A DNA stretch of 64,000 bases from CAVOHU01 sp963843385 (lineage in GTDB: Bacteria > Acidobacteriota > Vicinamibacteria > Vicinamibacterales > JAKQTR01): assembly GCA_963843385.1 (NCBI GenBank), contig CAWJJY010000005.1, forward strand, positions 186,001 to 250,000. The letters run 5' to 3'. The notes beneath the pieces were generated by a model. It saw only the letters and a program-made list of their open reading frames with translations. It was not told the DNA's origin and made no database searches. Below are positions 1-9,075 of the stretch, piece after piece. The translations under genes were made by a program, and so were the position numbers. The stretch's first letter is position 1. The number at the start of each line of letters is the position of its first letter.

Positions 1-2
1 GG

Positions 3-1358
3 ACCTCCGGCGGCGGTGGCGGCGGGAGGGGCGGTGGCGGCGGAACCGGCGGAACCGTGAGCCTGTTCCTGGTCGATGCCGACCGCAATGCGCCCCAGGC
101 CGGGCAGGGCCGCATCGATGTCACGCTTCGCATGTACCTGGAGCCCAAGGAAGAGTTCAAGCAGATCTTCAACGAGGGCTGGCGCAACCAGCGCGATTAC
201 CTCTACGTGCCCAACATGCACGGCTCCGACTGGCCGAAGATGCGGCAGATGTACGGCCAGCTCCTCCCCTACGCCATGCATCGCGCCGATCTGAACTACC
301 TGATGGACAACATGGGATCCGAGATCGCGATCGGCCACTCGTATGTGCGAGGCGGCGCCATGCCGGAGGTGCCGCCCTCCTACGGCGGTCTGCTGGGGGC
401 CGACTTCACTGTTGACAGCGGCCGATATCGCATCACGCGCATCTATGACAACGAGAACTGGAATCCGGACCTGCGCGCTCCCCTCGCCGCGCCAGGCGTC
501 GATGTCTCCACCGGTGACTACCTCCTCGCGATCAACGGCGTAGAGCTGCGCGCGCCGGACAACATCTACCGCCTGCTGGACGGCACGGCCAACCGCCAGA
601 CCGTGCTGACGGTCAACAGCAAGCCGGTCATGGAGGGCGCACGCCAGGTGACCGTTCTGCCGGTGACCAACGAGCAGGGCCTCCGCACGCGCGCGTTCGT
701 CGAGGCCAACCGCCGCCTGGTCGACAAGCTCTCGAACGGGCAACTGGCCTACGTCTACGTGCCGAACACCGGCCAGCCCGGCTACACGAGCTTCAACCGC
801 TACTACTTCGCGCAGCAGGACAAGAAGGGCGCCATCGTCGACGAGCGCTACAACGGCGGCGGTTCGGCTGCCGACTACATCATCGACCTGCTCCAGCGGG
901 ACTTCGACGGCTACTTCAACAACGTCGCCGGCGACCGGTATCCCTTCACCAGCCCGGCGGCCGGAATCTGGGGCCCGAAGGTGATGATCATCAACGAGAT
1001 GGCCGGCTCCGGCGGCGACCTGATGCCGTACATGTTCAAGTACCGGAAGATCGGGCTGCTGGTCGGCAAGCGCACGTGGGGCGGGCTGGTCCACACCGCC
1101 GACACGCCGACCTTCGTCGACGGCGGATCGATGATCGCGCCGCGCGGCGGCTTCTTCTCGCGCGATGGCAAGTGGGCCGTCGAGAACGAAGGCGTCGCGC
1201 CGGATGTCGACGTCGAGAACCTGCCGAAGGACGTGATCGCCGGAAAAGATCCGCAGCTCGAGCGGGCCGTGCAGGAGGCGTTGCGGATGCTCAAGGAGAA
1301 ACCCGTCGATCGCGCGACCAAGGAGCCTCCGCCTCCGACGTGGGGCAAACGGAAGTAG
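3..1358 (+). CDS. Tricorn-type S41 serine protease, C-terminal part (5' truncated by window)
   Basis: This is the C-terminal portion of a tricorn-protease homologue, an exported or periplasmic serine protease of family S41 that cuts peptides. The frame is open from the window edge, so the real start lies upstream. The GTG at 57 is only the first possible start inside the window. After a glycine/threonine-rich linker come a region matching the tricorn C1 domain, a PDZ domain (about 450-640 nt, with GDYLLAINGVEL), and the S41 catalytic domain with the DERYNGGG strand. The motif NEMAGSGGD, near nt 997-1023, carries the likely nucleophilic Ser followed by Gly-Gly-Asp. The N-terminal beta-propellers typical of tricorn are not in the window. 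The Gly-rich linker resembles inserts in other exported proteins here. Confidence in the family is high; substrate is unknown. Confidence 0.9.
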   Translation, partial: TSGGGGGGRGGGGGTGGTVSLFLVDADRNAPQAGQGRIDVTLRMYLEPKEEFKQIFNEGWRNQRDYLYVPNMHGSDWPKMRQMYGQLLPYAMHRADLNYLMDNMGSEIAIGHSYVRGGAMPEVPPSYGGLLGADFTVDSGRYRITRIYDNENWNPDLRAPLAAPGVDVSTGDYLLAINGVELRAPDNIYRLLDGTANRQTVLTVNSKPVMEGARQVTVLPVTNEQGLRTRAFVEANRRLVDKLSNGQLAYVYVPNTGQPGYTSFNRYYFAQQDKKGAIVDERYNGGGSAADYIIDLLQRDFDGYFNNVAGDRYPFTSPAAGIWGPKVMIINEMAGSGGDLMPYMFKYRKIGLLVGKRTWGGLVHTADTPTFVDGGSMIAPRGGFFSRDGKWAVENEGVAPDVDVENLPKDVIAGKDPQLERAVQEALRMLKEKPVDRATKEPPPPTWGKRK

Positions 1359-1380
1359 GATGGTAGGAGAAAGGCCCCCG

Positions 1381-1944
1381 ATGCCGACACTCGTCGCCTT
1401 TCTCCGCGCCATCAACGTAGGCGGCCGCACGGTCACGATGGCTCGCCTGCGGGAGATCTTCAAGGGCCTCGGCTGCCTGAACGTCGAAACGTTCATTGCC
1501 AGCGGCAATGTGATGTTCGAACAGCGCTCGAGGGACCTCGAGAAGCTGCAGCGTCAGATTGAGGAACGGCTTCGGAAGTCGCTGGGGTACGAGGTTGCGA
1601 CATTCCTCCGGACCGAAGCCGAGGTCCGCGCCATCTCCCGGTTCAGGCCCTTCGCGAAACCAGCCATCAACTCGGCCGGCGCGTTCTGTGTCGGCTTCCT
1701 GGCCGCGCCCCTGCGGGCCGAGGCCAGGAAGGCCCTGATGGCGCTCTCGACCGATATCGACGATTTCCACGTGCAGGGCCGAGAGGTCTACTGGCTCTGC
1801 AAACGGAGCCAGGGCCAATCGAGATTCTCGAATGCGGTGTTCGAGAAGACCGTCAAGGTTCGCGTGACCTTCCGCGGCGTGCCGACCATCGTGCGCCTTG
1901 CCGCGAAACTGGGCGAGGCGAGAGACGGCCGGTCGCGCGCGTAG
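1381..1944 (+). CDS. DUF1697 family protein
   Basis: This 187-residue cytoplasmic protein belongs to the DUF1697 family, whose function is unknown. The N-terminus MPTLVAFLRAINVGG and the following SGNVMFE segment are the usual family hallmarks. The start at 1381 was chosen over an in-frame ATG at 1360 because the family begins with M-P-x-L-V-A-F-L-R and an AGGAGAAAGG-like ribosome site lies just before 1381. It follows the protease by 22 bases and precedes the sortilin-like gene by about 100 bases, all on the same strand. No enzymatic role can be claimed. Confidence 0.88.
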   Translation: MPTLVAFLRAINVGGRTVTMARLREIFKGLGCLNVETFIASGNVMFEQRSRDLEKLQRQIEERLRKSLGYEVATFLRTEAEVRAISRFRPFAKPAINSAGAFCVGFLAAPLRAEARKALMALSTDIDDFHVQGREVYWLCKRSQGQSRFSNAVFEKTVKVRVTFRGVPTIVRLAAKLGEARDGRSRA

Positions 1945-2046
1945 CTGATGATTGGCCGCCGCCTCTCCTGCGCCGGGGCTATCGGCGGCGAGGCGCAGCG
2001 AGGGCGGGGCCATCTTGTACTTCCGTCCAGATGGGAGGATGCCGGC

Positions 2047-5000
2047 ATGCACCAACGGAACGGGACGGTTTCGAGGATTGCTCTCGGCGCGCTCGTTGCG
2101 CTTGCGGCCGCCGTTGCACTGAGCGCCCAGGGGCGGGGCGGCGGGCCCGGTACGGAACTCACCGTCGAGCCCCTGCGGTTTCGGTATGTCGGCCCCCCCA
2201 GCGCGGGCCGCTTTTCGGCGATTGCCGGAGTTCCAGGCGACCAGAAGACCTACTACGCAGGCGCCGCGTCAGGCGGCATCTGGAAAACGACCGACGGCGG
2301 TCAGACCTTCGCACCGGTATTCGATGACGCGCCGGTGCAGGCCATCGGCTCCCTGGCGGTCGCTCCCTCGAACCCGAATCACATCTGGGCGGGCACCGGC
2401 GAAGCCTGGGCCATTCGCGATTCCGACGTGATGGGCGACGGCATCTACCTGTCGACCGACGCGGGGAAGACATGGGCCAACATGGGCCTTCGCGAATCGG
2501 GCAGGATCGGCCGCATCATTGTGCATCCCACCAATCCGGCGATCGTCTTCGCCTGCGTCCTCGGCCGCACCACCGGACCGCAGGAAGAGCGCGGCGTTTA
2601 CCGTACGACCGACGGCGGCAAGAACTGGCAGCGCGTGCTGTTTGTCAACCCGGACACGGGATGCTCCGGGCTCGACATCGATCCGAAGGATCCGAATCTG
2701 CTGGTTGCCGGCACGTGGCAGGTCGTGATGCACACCTGGGCGATGTTCAGCGGCGGCCCGGGCAGCGGCGTCTACCGGTCGCGTGACGGCGGATCGACCT
2801 GGCAGCGGCTCGAGACCGGCATGCCGAAACCGCCGGTCGGCAAGATCGACGTCGCGATCGCCCCGTCGAATTCGAAGCGGATGTTCGCGCTGATCCAGAC
2901 CGCCAACCAGGGGTCGCTCTGGCGCAGCGACGATGCGGGCGACACGTGGAAGGCCGTGAGCTGGGATCGGCGGCTCATCGGCCGCGCCGGCTACTACATC
3001 CGCATCGCAGTGAACCCGCAGAATCCCGACGAGGTCCTCATCGCCAACAGCAGTTTCCACCGCTCGACCGACGGCGGGCTCACCTTCCCGCCGGGCGGAG
3101 GCCGCTGCGGCGACTGCCACGACATCTGGATCGACCCGAAGAACGGCGACCACTGGGTCGTCACCGACGATGGCGGGCTGAACTTCACGCGCGATCACGC
3201 CAAGACGTTTCAGAACGTCCAGTTGCCCGTCGGCCAGATGTATCACGTGGCCGTCGACGACCAGGTGCCGTACTGGATCTATAGCAACCGCCAGGACGAC
3301 GGCACGATGCGGGGTCCGAGCAACTCGCCGGTGCCCGTTCCCAACGTGCCGGCCTACTCGCCGGCACCGGGCGGCCGCGCGGGCGGGCCTGGAGGAGGCG
3401 GGGGCGGCGGAGGCCGAGGTGGCGGCGCGGCGTGGCAGGCCGGAATCGGCGGATGCGAGTCCGGTTTCACGATTCCCGTTCCCGGCAACCCGGACGTCAT
3501 CTGGGCGAGTTGTTATGGCGACGAGGTCACGCGGTTCGACAACCGTCTCGGCAACGCACGATCGGTCAGCCCGTGGATCCACACGCTCGACTCCGAGCCG
3601 ACCAGGACGAAGTACCGCTGTCACTGGACCCCGCCGCTGGCGTTCGATCCGTTCGAGGACGAGACGGTCTATTACGGATGCCAGGTGATCTTCAAGACGA
3701 GCGATCGCGGCCAGACGTGGAAGGTCATCAGCCCCGACCTGTCGACGCAGGACCCAAGCCGCATCGTCTCGTCGGGCGGCATCATCGGCGACAACCTGGG
3801 GCAGTTCTACGGCGAGGTCGTGTTCGCCATTGCACCGTCGAAAATCCAGAAAGGCCTGATCTGGGCCGGCACCAACGACGGGCTGATCTGGTTCACGCGC
3901 GACGGCGGCAACACCTGGAGCAACCTCACCCGGAACATCTCGGGCCTGCCCGAGTGGGGAACCATCCGGAAGATCGAGCCTTCGCGTTTCGATGCGGCCA
4001 CGGCCTATGTCGCGGTCGACTACCACCTGATGGAGAACCGCGACCCCTTCATCTTCAAGACGGCCGACTTCGGCAGGACATGGACCAAGATCAGCGACGG
4101 TCTCCCGAAGGGCCATCCGCTGGACTACGTGCTGGCGGTCACCGAAAACCCCAACCGCCGGGGCATGCTCTTCGCCGGAACCGGGCACGGGTTCTTCTAC
4201 TCCCTCGACGATGGGAAGACGTGGAAGGGTCTGAAAGACGGTCTGCCGGCTGCCCCGGTGAGCTGGATTGACGTGCAGGCGCAGTATCACGACGTCGTCA
4301 TCTCGACGTATGGCCGCGGACTGTTCGTGCTTCGGGACATCACGCGACTCGAACAGCAGGATGAAGCCGGAGCGAATGCGACGGCGCACCTCTTGGCGCC
4401 TCGCCCCGGCTTCCGGCTGGCGCGGGGAGGCAGCGCCGAGTTCCTCTACTCGCTGAACGCGGCGTCCTCCGAGCGCGTGCCCCTGGAGATTCTCGATTCG
4501 AACGGAACGGTCATCCGCAAGCTCGAGGGCTCAGGACGCGCGGGCCTGAATCGCGCCACGTGGGATCTTCGCTACGACGGGCCGGCGCAGGTCGAGCTGA
4601 GGACGATTCCGCCCGACAACCCGCACATCTGGGAAGAGGCGCGGTTCAAGGGACGCGACACGCGGCCGATCGTGCACTGGGGCATCCAGGGACCGCAGCG
4701 CCAGGGCCCGCTTGCCACGCCGGGGCGGTACTCGGTGCGGTTGAGCGCCGGCGGCCAGACGATGACACGGGCGTTCGAGGTCATCGGCGATCCGAAGCTG
4801 CCGGGATCCGCCTCCGACATCGCCGCCTCGACCGCGACCCAGATCCGCATCCGCAACGACATCAACCGGTCGGTCACGATGATCAACCGACTCGAGGTGA
4901 TGCGGAGGCAGATTGAGGATCTCCTGAAGGCCAACGCGGGCAGGAAGCCCATCGAACAGGCGCTGCGGGATCTCGATGCGAAGATGATGACGGTCGAGTT

Positions 5001-5280
5001 GCAGCTGCTGACCCGCACCGAGATGCACAGCGACGACAAGTGGTACGTGGAGGCGTACAAGGTCTACCTGAACCTCGTGTGGCTCGGCGGCGTGGTCGGC
5101 GGCGGCGCGAGCGATGTGGCGGGCGGGCCCGAGTACCGGCCGACCGATGCTTCGCTCGAAGCCCTGGCGATGCTCGAGAAGGACCTCGCAACGGCCGAGG
5201 CCGACTACGCCACGGTCCTGGAGAAGGACGTGGCGGCGTTCAATCGCGCCAACGCGGGGAGGAAGATCGCGATCAAGTAA
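2047..5280 (+). CDS. Exported sortilin/VPS10-like beta-propeller repeat protein
   Basis: This 1077-residue exported protein has an N-terminal signal peptide (ALGALVALAAAVALSAQG). The body contains many BNR/Asp-box-like repeats such as STDAGKTW, TTDGGKNW, SRDGGSTW, SDDAGDTW and TRDGGNTW, typical of sortilin/VPS10 and sialidase-type propellers. A glycine-rich insert lies near residues 440-460. The C-terminal 300 residues carry an FnIII-like or Por-like stretch and an alpha-helical tail. Acidobacteria encode many such proteins, often annotated as glycosyl hydrolase, but no catalytic residues are recognisable here. The start at 2047 is preferred over 1948 because it gives a clean signal peptide and has GGGAGG eight bases upstream. 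Binding or scaffold function at the cell surface is an inference. Confidence 0.87.
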   Translation: MHQRNGTVSRIALGALVALAAAVALSAQGRGGGPGTELTVEPLRFRYVGPPSAGRFSAIAGVPGDQKTYYAGAASGGIWKTTDGGQTFAPVFDDAPVQAIGSLAVAPSNPNHIWAGTGEAWAIRDSDVMGDGIYLSTDAGKTWANMGLRESGRIGRIIVHPTNPAIVFACVLGRTTGPQEERGVYRTTDGGKNWQRVLFVNPDTGCSGLDIDPKDPNLLVAGTWQVVMHTWAMFSGGPGSGVYRSRDGGSTWQRLETGMPKPPVGKIDVAIAPSNSKRMFALIQTANQGSLWRSDDAGDTWKAVSWDRRLIGRAGYYIRIAVNPQNPDEVLIANSSFHRSTDGGLTFPPGGGRCGDCHDIWIDPKNGDHWVVTDDGGLNFTRDHAKTFQNVQLPVGQMYHVAVDDQVPYWIYSNRQDDGTMRGPSNSPVPVPNVPAYSPAPGGRAGGPGGGGGGGGRGGGAAWQAGIGGCESGFTIPVPGNPDVIWASCYGDEVTRFDNRLGNARSVSPWIHTLDSEPTRTKYRCHWTPPLAFDPFEDETVYYGCQVIFKTSDRGQTWKVISPDLSTQDPSRIVSSGGIIGDNLGQFYGEVVFAIAPSKIQKGLIWAGTNDGLIWFTRDGGNTWSNLTRNISGLPEWGTIRKIEPSRFDAATAYVAVDYHLMENRDPFIFKTADFGRTWTKISDGLPKGHPLDYVLAVTENPNRRGMLFAGTGHGFFYSLDDGKTWKGLKDGLPAAPVSWIDVQAQYHDVVISTYGRGLFVLRDITRLEQQDEAGANATAHLLAPRPGFRLARGGSAEFLYSLNAASSERVPLEILDSNGTVIRKLEGSGRAGLNRATWDLRYDGPAQVELRTIPPDNPHIWEEARFKGRDTRPIVHWGIQGPQRQGPLATPGRYSVRLSAGGQTMTRAFEVIGDPKLPGSASDIAASTATQIRIRNDINRSVTMINRLEVMRRQIEDLLKANAGRKPIEQALRDLDAKMMTVELQLLTRTEMHSDDKWYVEAYKVYLNLVWLGGVVGGGASDVAGGPEYRPTDASLEALAMLEKDLATAEADYATVLEKDVAAFNRANAGRKIAIK

Positions 5281-5311
5281 GCTGGCTCGCGACTCGCGGC
5301 TTGTGGCTTGT

Positions 5312-5403
5312 GGCTGGCGGCTGGCGGCTCGAGATGGGTGAGCCGAGCGGTCGCGGGGCATGAGCTCTTGGTCTTACCGGCCGCTAGCCCCCAGCCGCCA
5401 GCC
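5312..5403. terminator. Long inverted repeat between convergent genes
   Basis: An 18-bp arm at 5312-5329 pairs with 5386-5403 with one mismatch, leaving a loop of 56 bases. It lies between the stop of the sortilin-like gene (5280) and the stop of the convergent histidine kinase (5421). The left arm belongs to a degenerate tandem run of GGCTTGTGGCTGGCGGCT-like units starting at 5281. There is no T tract, so bidirectional termination or transcript protection is an inference. Confidence 0.45.
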
Positions 5404-5420
5404 TGAGCGGCGAAGCAAGA

Positions 5421-7529
5421 TCACCGGCGATCCAGCGCCTCGCGCACCTTGACCGACAGGCTGGCCGACGAGAACGGCTTCTGGATGAAGTGCACGCCCT
5501 CATCGAGCACGCCCCGGTGGGCGATGACATCCGCCGTGTAGCCCGACATGAACAGGCGCTTCATCGACGGATAACACGCGAGCAGGCGCTTCGCCAGGTC
5601 ACGGCCGTTCATCTCGGGCATGACCACATCGGCCATCAGCAAATGGATCGCCCCAGGATGCTCGTCGGCGATGCGAATGGCCGCGCCGGGCGTGCCCGCG
5701 GGCAACACTTCGTATCCCAGGCGTTCGAGCATGCGAGTGGCGACCTTGAGGATCGCCGGTTCGTCCTCGACCAGCAGCACGGTTTCCTTGCCGGGCTGCG
5801 CCATGGCGCCGGCCTCCACCGTCGGGACCGACCCGATTTTCCCTCGGTACTCAGGGAAACAGACCCTGAAGGCCGCGCCCCGGCCTGGTTCGCTGTGGAC
5901 CGTGACGAAGCCGCCGTTCTGGCGGACGATCCCGTATACGGTTGCGAGCCCCAGACCGGTTCCCTCACGCGGCCCCTTGGTTGTGAAGAACGGCTCGAAC
6001 AGATGCTCGATGACCTCGCCCGTCATTCCGCAGCCGTCGTCTCTGACGCCGAGCACCACGTAGCTTCCCGGCGACGCATCGCGATGATCGGCACAACAGG
6101 CCGCGTCGACGAGAATGGTCTCCGTTTCGATGGAGATCGTGCCCACGCCGTCGATGGCGTCGCGCGCGTTCACGCAGAGGTTGGCGAGAATCTGGTTGAT
6201 CTGTGAGGGATCGAGCTTGACCTTCCTGATGTCCTTCCCCGGAATCCAGCTGAGCGAGATGTCCTCGCCGATGAGCCGCCGCAGCATCTTGAGCATGCCG
6301 TCGACCGTCTCGTTGATGTCGAGCACGCGGGGCGCCACCGTCTGGCGACGGGCGAAGGCGAGCAGTTGACTGGTCAGGTCCGCCGACCGCTCGGCGGCCC
6401 GTTGAATCTCCAGCAGGTCGCCCTGGAGCGGGTGCGTGCGATCCAACTGCCCCAACGCCAGTTCGGCGTGGCCGAGGATGACGCCGAGCATGTTGTTGAA
6501 GTCGTGCGCGACGCCGCCGGCCAGCCGGCCGACCGATTCCATCTTCTGGGACTGGGCCAGCTGCGATTCGAGTTTCCTCCGCTCCGCCTCCGCCAGCTTG
6601 CGGTCGGTCAGATCCTCGGCGAACCCGTTGCAGTATTCCCTGTCTCCGAACTTGACATACCCCTGAGTGAGATGCACCGGAAAGGTTGAGCCGTCTTTGC
6701 GCCGGTGCTCAGAATCGAGGGTCGAGGACCCGCGGGCCTTCACGGTCTCCCAGACCTCGGCCCACCTGGCCGGCGTCGCCTTGGGATTCACGTCGAAGAT
6801 GCTCAAGTTCAACATCTCATCCAGGCTGTACCCGAGCGCCTCGCAGCCGGCCTGGTTCACGTAGACGAATCGTCCGTCCGGATCGATCCAGTACGCGCCG
6901 TGCGGGGCCACATCGATGGAGTACTTCAGGAGCTCGAGCCGCTCCTCGGCCTGCCGGCGCGCGGAAATGTCCGCGACCGCCCCCACGATCGACGAGATCC
7001 GCCCGGTGGCTGAATCGCGCAGGACCTCGGCCACGACATGGACCCAGCGGGAGGTGCCGTCTGCACGGAAGAACCGGCCTTCGAATTCTCCCGTTCCGCC
7101 CTCCGCCATCAGTCTTCGAATCAAGTCGAAGAACGGCGCGGCATCGTCCGGATGAACCAGACGCGCCCACTGCTCGGGATTCCGCGCCTGTTCCACCGAT
7201 CGCCCGGTGTCCGATTCGTAGCGGTCCGACACCGTGCTCAGGCGCAGGCTGCCATCGACCGCCACGTCGACCTGGAACACGTAATCGGAGGTCAACCGCG
7301 AAATCAGTCGGTAGCGGGCCTCGCGTGCCAGGATCGTTTCAGCCTCACGCCGGATGCGCTCGAGCTGGGACTCCAGGTGTCGCTGGTGCACGTGCATCGT
7401 ACGGACCAGATCGCGGAGAGCTTCAGGAGAGAGCCTCTCCAGATCCCGAGGTTCCGGCGATGCGGCAGTCTCTCTTGACGTCGCTCGAGCGATGTCGCGC
7501 TCGCTGTTCTCGTCGAGGTCTGATCTCAC
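5421..7529 (-). CDS. Hybrid histidine kinase (PAS-PAS-HisKA-HATPase-REC)
   Basis: This 702-residue soluble sensor kinase has no membrane segment. A short coiled coil (residues about 30-70) leads into a first PAS/PAC domain (about 72-195) and a second PAS domain (about 200-315). The dimerisation/phosphoacceptor helix has GGVAHDFNNML with His342. The ATPase domain has the N-box at Asn455, DDGCG at 497-501 and GTGLG at 523-527. A C-terminal receiver domain starts at about 583, with Asp634 in MADVVMPEMNG as phosphoacceptor and Lys684 in QKPF. It is a standalone gene converging on the sortilin-like gene, with no adjacent output regulator, so its target is unknown. The PAS domains suggest an intracellular ligand or redox cue. 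Confidence 0.93.
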   Translation of the reverse strand: MRSDLDENSERDIARATSRETAASPEPRDLERLSPEALRDLVRTMHVHQRHLESQLERIRREAETILAREARYRLISRLTSDYVFQVDVAVDGSLRLSTVSDRYESDTGRSVEQARNPEQWARLVHPDDAAPFFDLIRRLMAEGGTGEFEGRFFRADGTSRWVHVVAEVLRDSATGRISSIVGAVADISARRQAEERLELLKYSIDVAPHGAYWIDPDGRFVYVNQAGCEALGYSLDEMLNLSIFDVNPKATPARWAEVWETVKARGSSTLDSEHRRKDGSTFPVHLTQGYVKFGDREYCNGFAEDLTDRKLAEAERRKLESQLAQSQKMESVGRLAGGVAHDFNNMLGVILGHAELALGQLDRTHPLQGDLLEIQRAAERSADLTSQLLAFARRQTVAPRVLDINETVDGMLKMLRRLIGEDISLSWIPGKDIRKVKLDPSQINQILANLCVNARDAIDGVGTISIETETILVDAACCADHRDASPGSYVVLGVRDDGCGMTGEVIEHLFEPFFTTKGPREGTGLGLATVYGIVRQNGGFVTVHSEPGRGAAFRVCFPEYRGKIGSVPTVEAGAMAQPGKETVLLVEDEPAILKVATRMLERLGYEVLPAGTPGAAIRIADEHPGAIHLLMADVVMPEMNGRDLAKRLLACYPSMKRLFMSGYTADVIAHRGVLDEGVHFIQKPFSSASLSVKVREALDRR

Positions 7530-7812
7530 GTTGCGAGTCCCCCCTGGAGCCGAGCCGCTGGCGTCATCGATGTCCGAGCGCCGGAGTCGCCCGGCCAGCT
7601 GACGCCAAGGTGCTGTTTCATCCGCTCATGCCCGGCGGCCGTCCCGGTCGGGACCTGGAACGGCCTGGACAATTTTCCGATCCCGGGCCCGGCTCGCGAA
7701 GGTTCCATGGTACCATTCCCGCGTTTCCCGGTACTGATGCGCCCGGACCTCCCTCTTGCGTCGACAAGGGCGTCCGGAAGCTGCCTGGACTCCACCATAC
7801 GGAAGGACCCCC

Positions 7813-8805
7813 ATGCGCCTCACTCTCGTGTCCATGCTGGCCGCGATGACGGTGGGAGCGGGTGCTGCCCAGCAGTCTCCCGCCGGCACCCCGGCCATCG
7901 ACCCCGAGCACATCGTCATTACGGAGCCGGTGAAGGGCTCCAACATTCCCGTGCAGCTCATGTATGTCGAGATGTTCGACGGGGTCTACTCGCCGATCGG
8001 CCTCCGCAAGCCGGTGGGCCCCGGCCCGTTTCCCACCATCGTGTTCGCCTCCGGGAACGGCGGCGGCGGCATGCGCGTGGTGCGTTCCGCCTCGCAGAAC
8101 CAGAGCTGGACGCTTGATCAGTTCCTGAAAGCCGGCTACGCCGTCGCGTGGATGCGGTACCGGGCGGAGGTCGAACTCGGGTACAACAAGGGCGGCAGTC
8201 TCCTCGTGGGCGGCCGGCAGGGCCGCCAGTTGCTGAATCGCGCGCCGCTGGACTACGAGGACGTCATCTCGATCATCAAGTACGTCAAGACTCTTCCGTT
8301 CGTGGACCCGCAGCGCGTGGGCTACATGGGCATGAGCCACGGCGGCGAGATGGCTTTCAAGATCGCGTCCGAGTACCACGACCTCAAGGCGATGATCGCC
8401 AGCGAACCGGCGCTCCATGAATTTCTCTCGCTGACCCCGGACGAGACGGCGACGGTGACGCCTGAAACAGGCATGCGGGACATCGAGAAGATGCTGATGC
8501 GGGAGACCGAGAAGGTCCGCAAGCGGATCGACCTGCCGCTCTCGCAAAAGCGGATCAGCACGATCACGACGCCGATCTTCGTGCAGGGCCGGAACAGCGA
8601 CGAGCTGCAGGGACTCTTCCGGATGGGCTACGACCTGCTGGTCGAGGCCGGCAAGGATGCCAAGTGGGCGACCTACGAGCACAACGTCCACGGATTCGTC
8701 TACGTGAGACGCGGGCCCGATGGCACCTACAAGCCAGACCCTGTGCAGCTTGGCGCGGTCAAGGATTCCATCGACTACTTCGATCGCTACATGAAGAAGA
8801 ACTGA
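7813..8805 (+). CDS. Exported alpha/beta hydrolase (dienelactone-hydrolase-like)
   Basis: This exported hydrolase of 330 residues starts with a signal peptide (LTLVSMLAAMTVGAGAAQQ). The nucleophile elbow GMSHGGE gives the catalytic Ser, and VHGF near the C-terminus supplies the likely catalytic His. The start at 7813 is chosen because GGAAGGA lies six bases upstream; the in-frame ATG at 7756 would add an unnatural Arg/Pro-rich leader. It is a clear relative of the hydrolase at 32374-33432: both share the FGSGN/SAGNG-type loop and the ending DGTYKPDP. It is transcribed divergently from the hybrid kinase with a 283-base gap. Substrate is unknown; an ester or lactone is plausible. Confidence 0.82.
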   Translation: MRLTLVSMLAAMTVGAGAAQQSPAGTPAIDPEHIVITEPVKGSNIPVQLMYVEMFDGVYSPIGLRKPVGPGPFPTIVFASGNGGGGMRVVRSASQNQSWTLDQFLKAGYAVAWMRYRAEVELGYNKGGSLLVGGRQGRQLLNRAPLDYEDVISIIKYVKTLPFVDPQRVGYMGMSHGGEMAFKIASEYHDLKAMIASEPALHEFLSLTPDETATVTPETGMRDIEKMLMRETEKVRKRIDLPLSQKRISTITTPIFVQGRNSDELQGLFRMGYDLLVEAGKDAKWATYEHNVHGFVYVRRGPDGTYKPDPVQLGAVKDSIDYFDRYMKKN

Positions 8806-9075
8806 TGCCGGGGGGCGGCCGAGCGCCACAACGCCTCGGGCGCGCCCGGGTCAGGCCGCGTCAAGACGACGGGAGATGCCACCTCATGCGTCTCCTGCCG
8901 TACTCTCTTCCAAGCTGACGCGTCCTTCCTCGGCCGGCCGTGAGCCGCCGTCCTCGGGTAATCCGTTTCCCGCCCGCGGGGCCCTGGCGCCTCAACTGGT
9001 TCGCATGCTGCCGGTTTCTCCACATGAACCCGGCATGTGCGAGCGGCGCGAATCTTGCTCCGTGTCCTCGCGAGA

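Noticed and set aside
2269..4389. A 706-codon minus-strand open frame
   Set aside because: It is the shadow of the sortilin-like gene, with no recognisable domain and no ribosome site.
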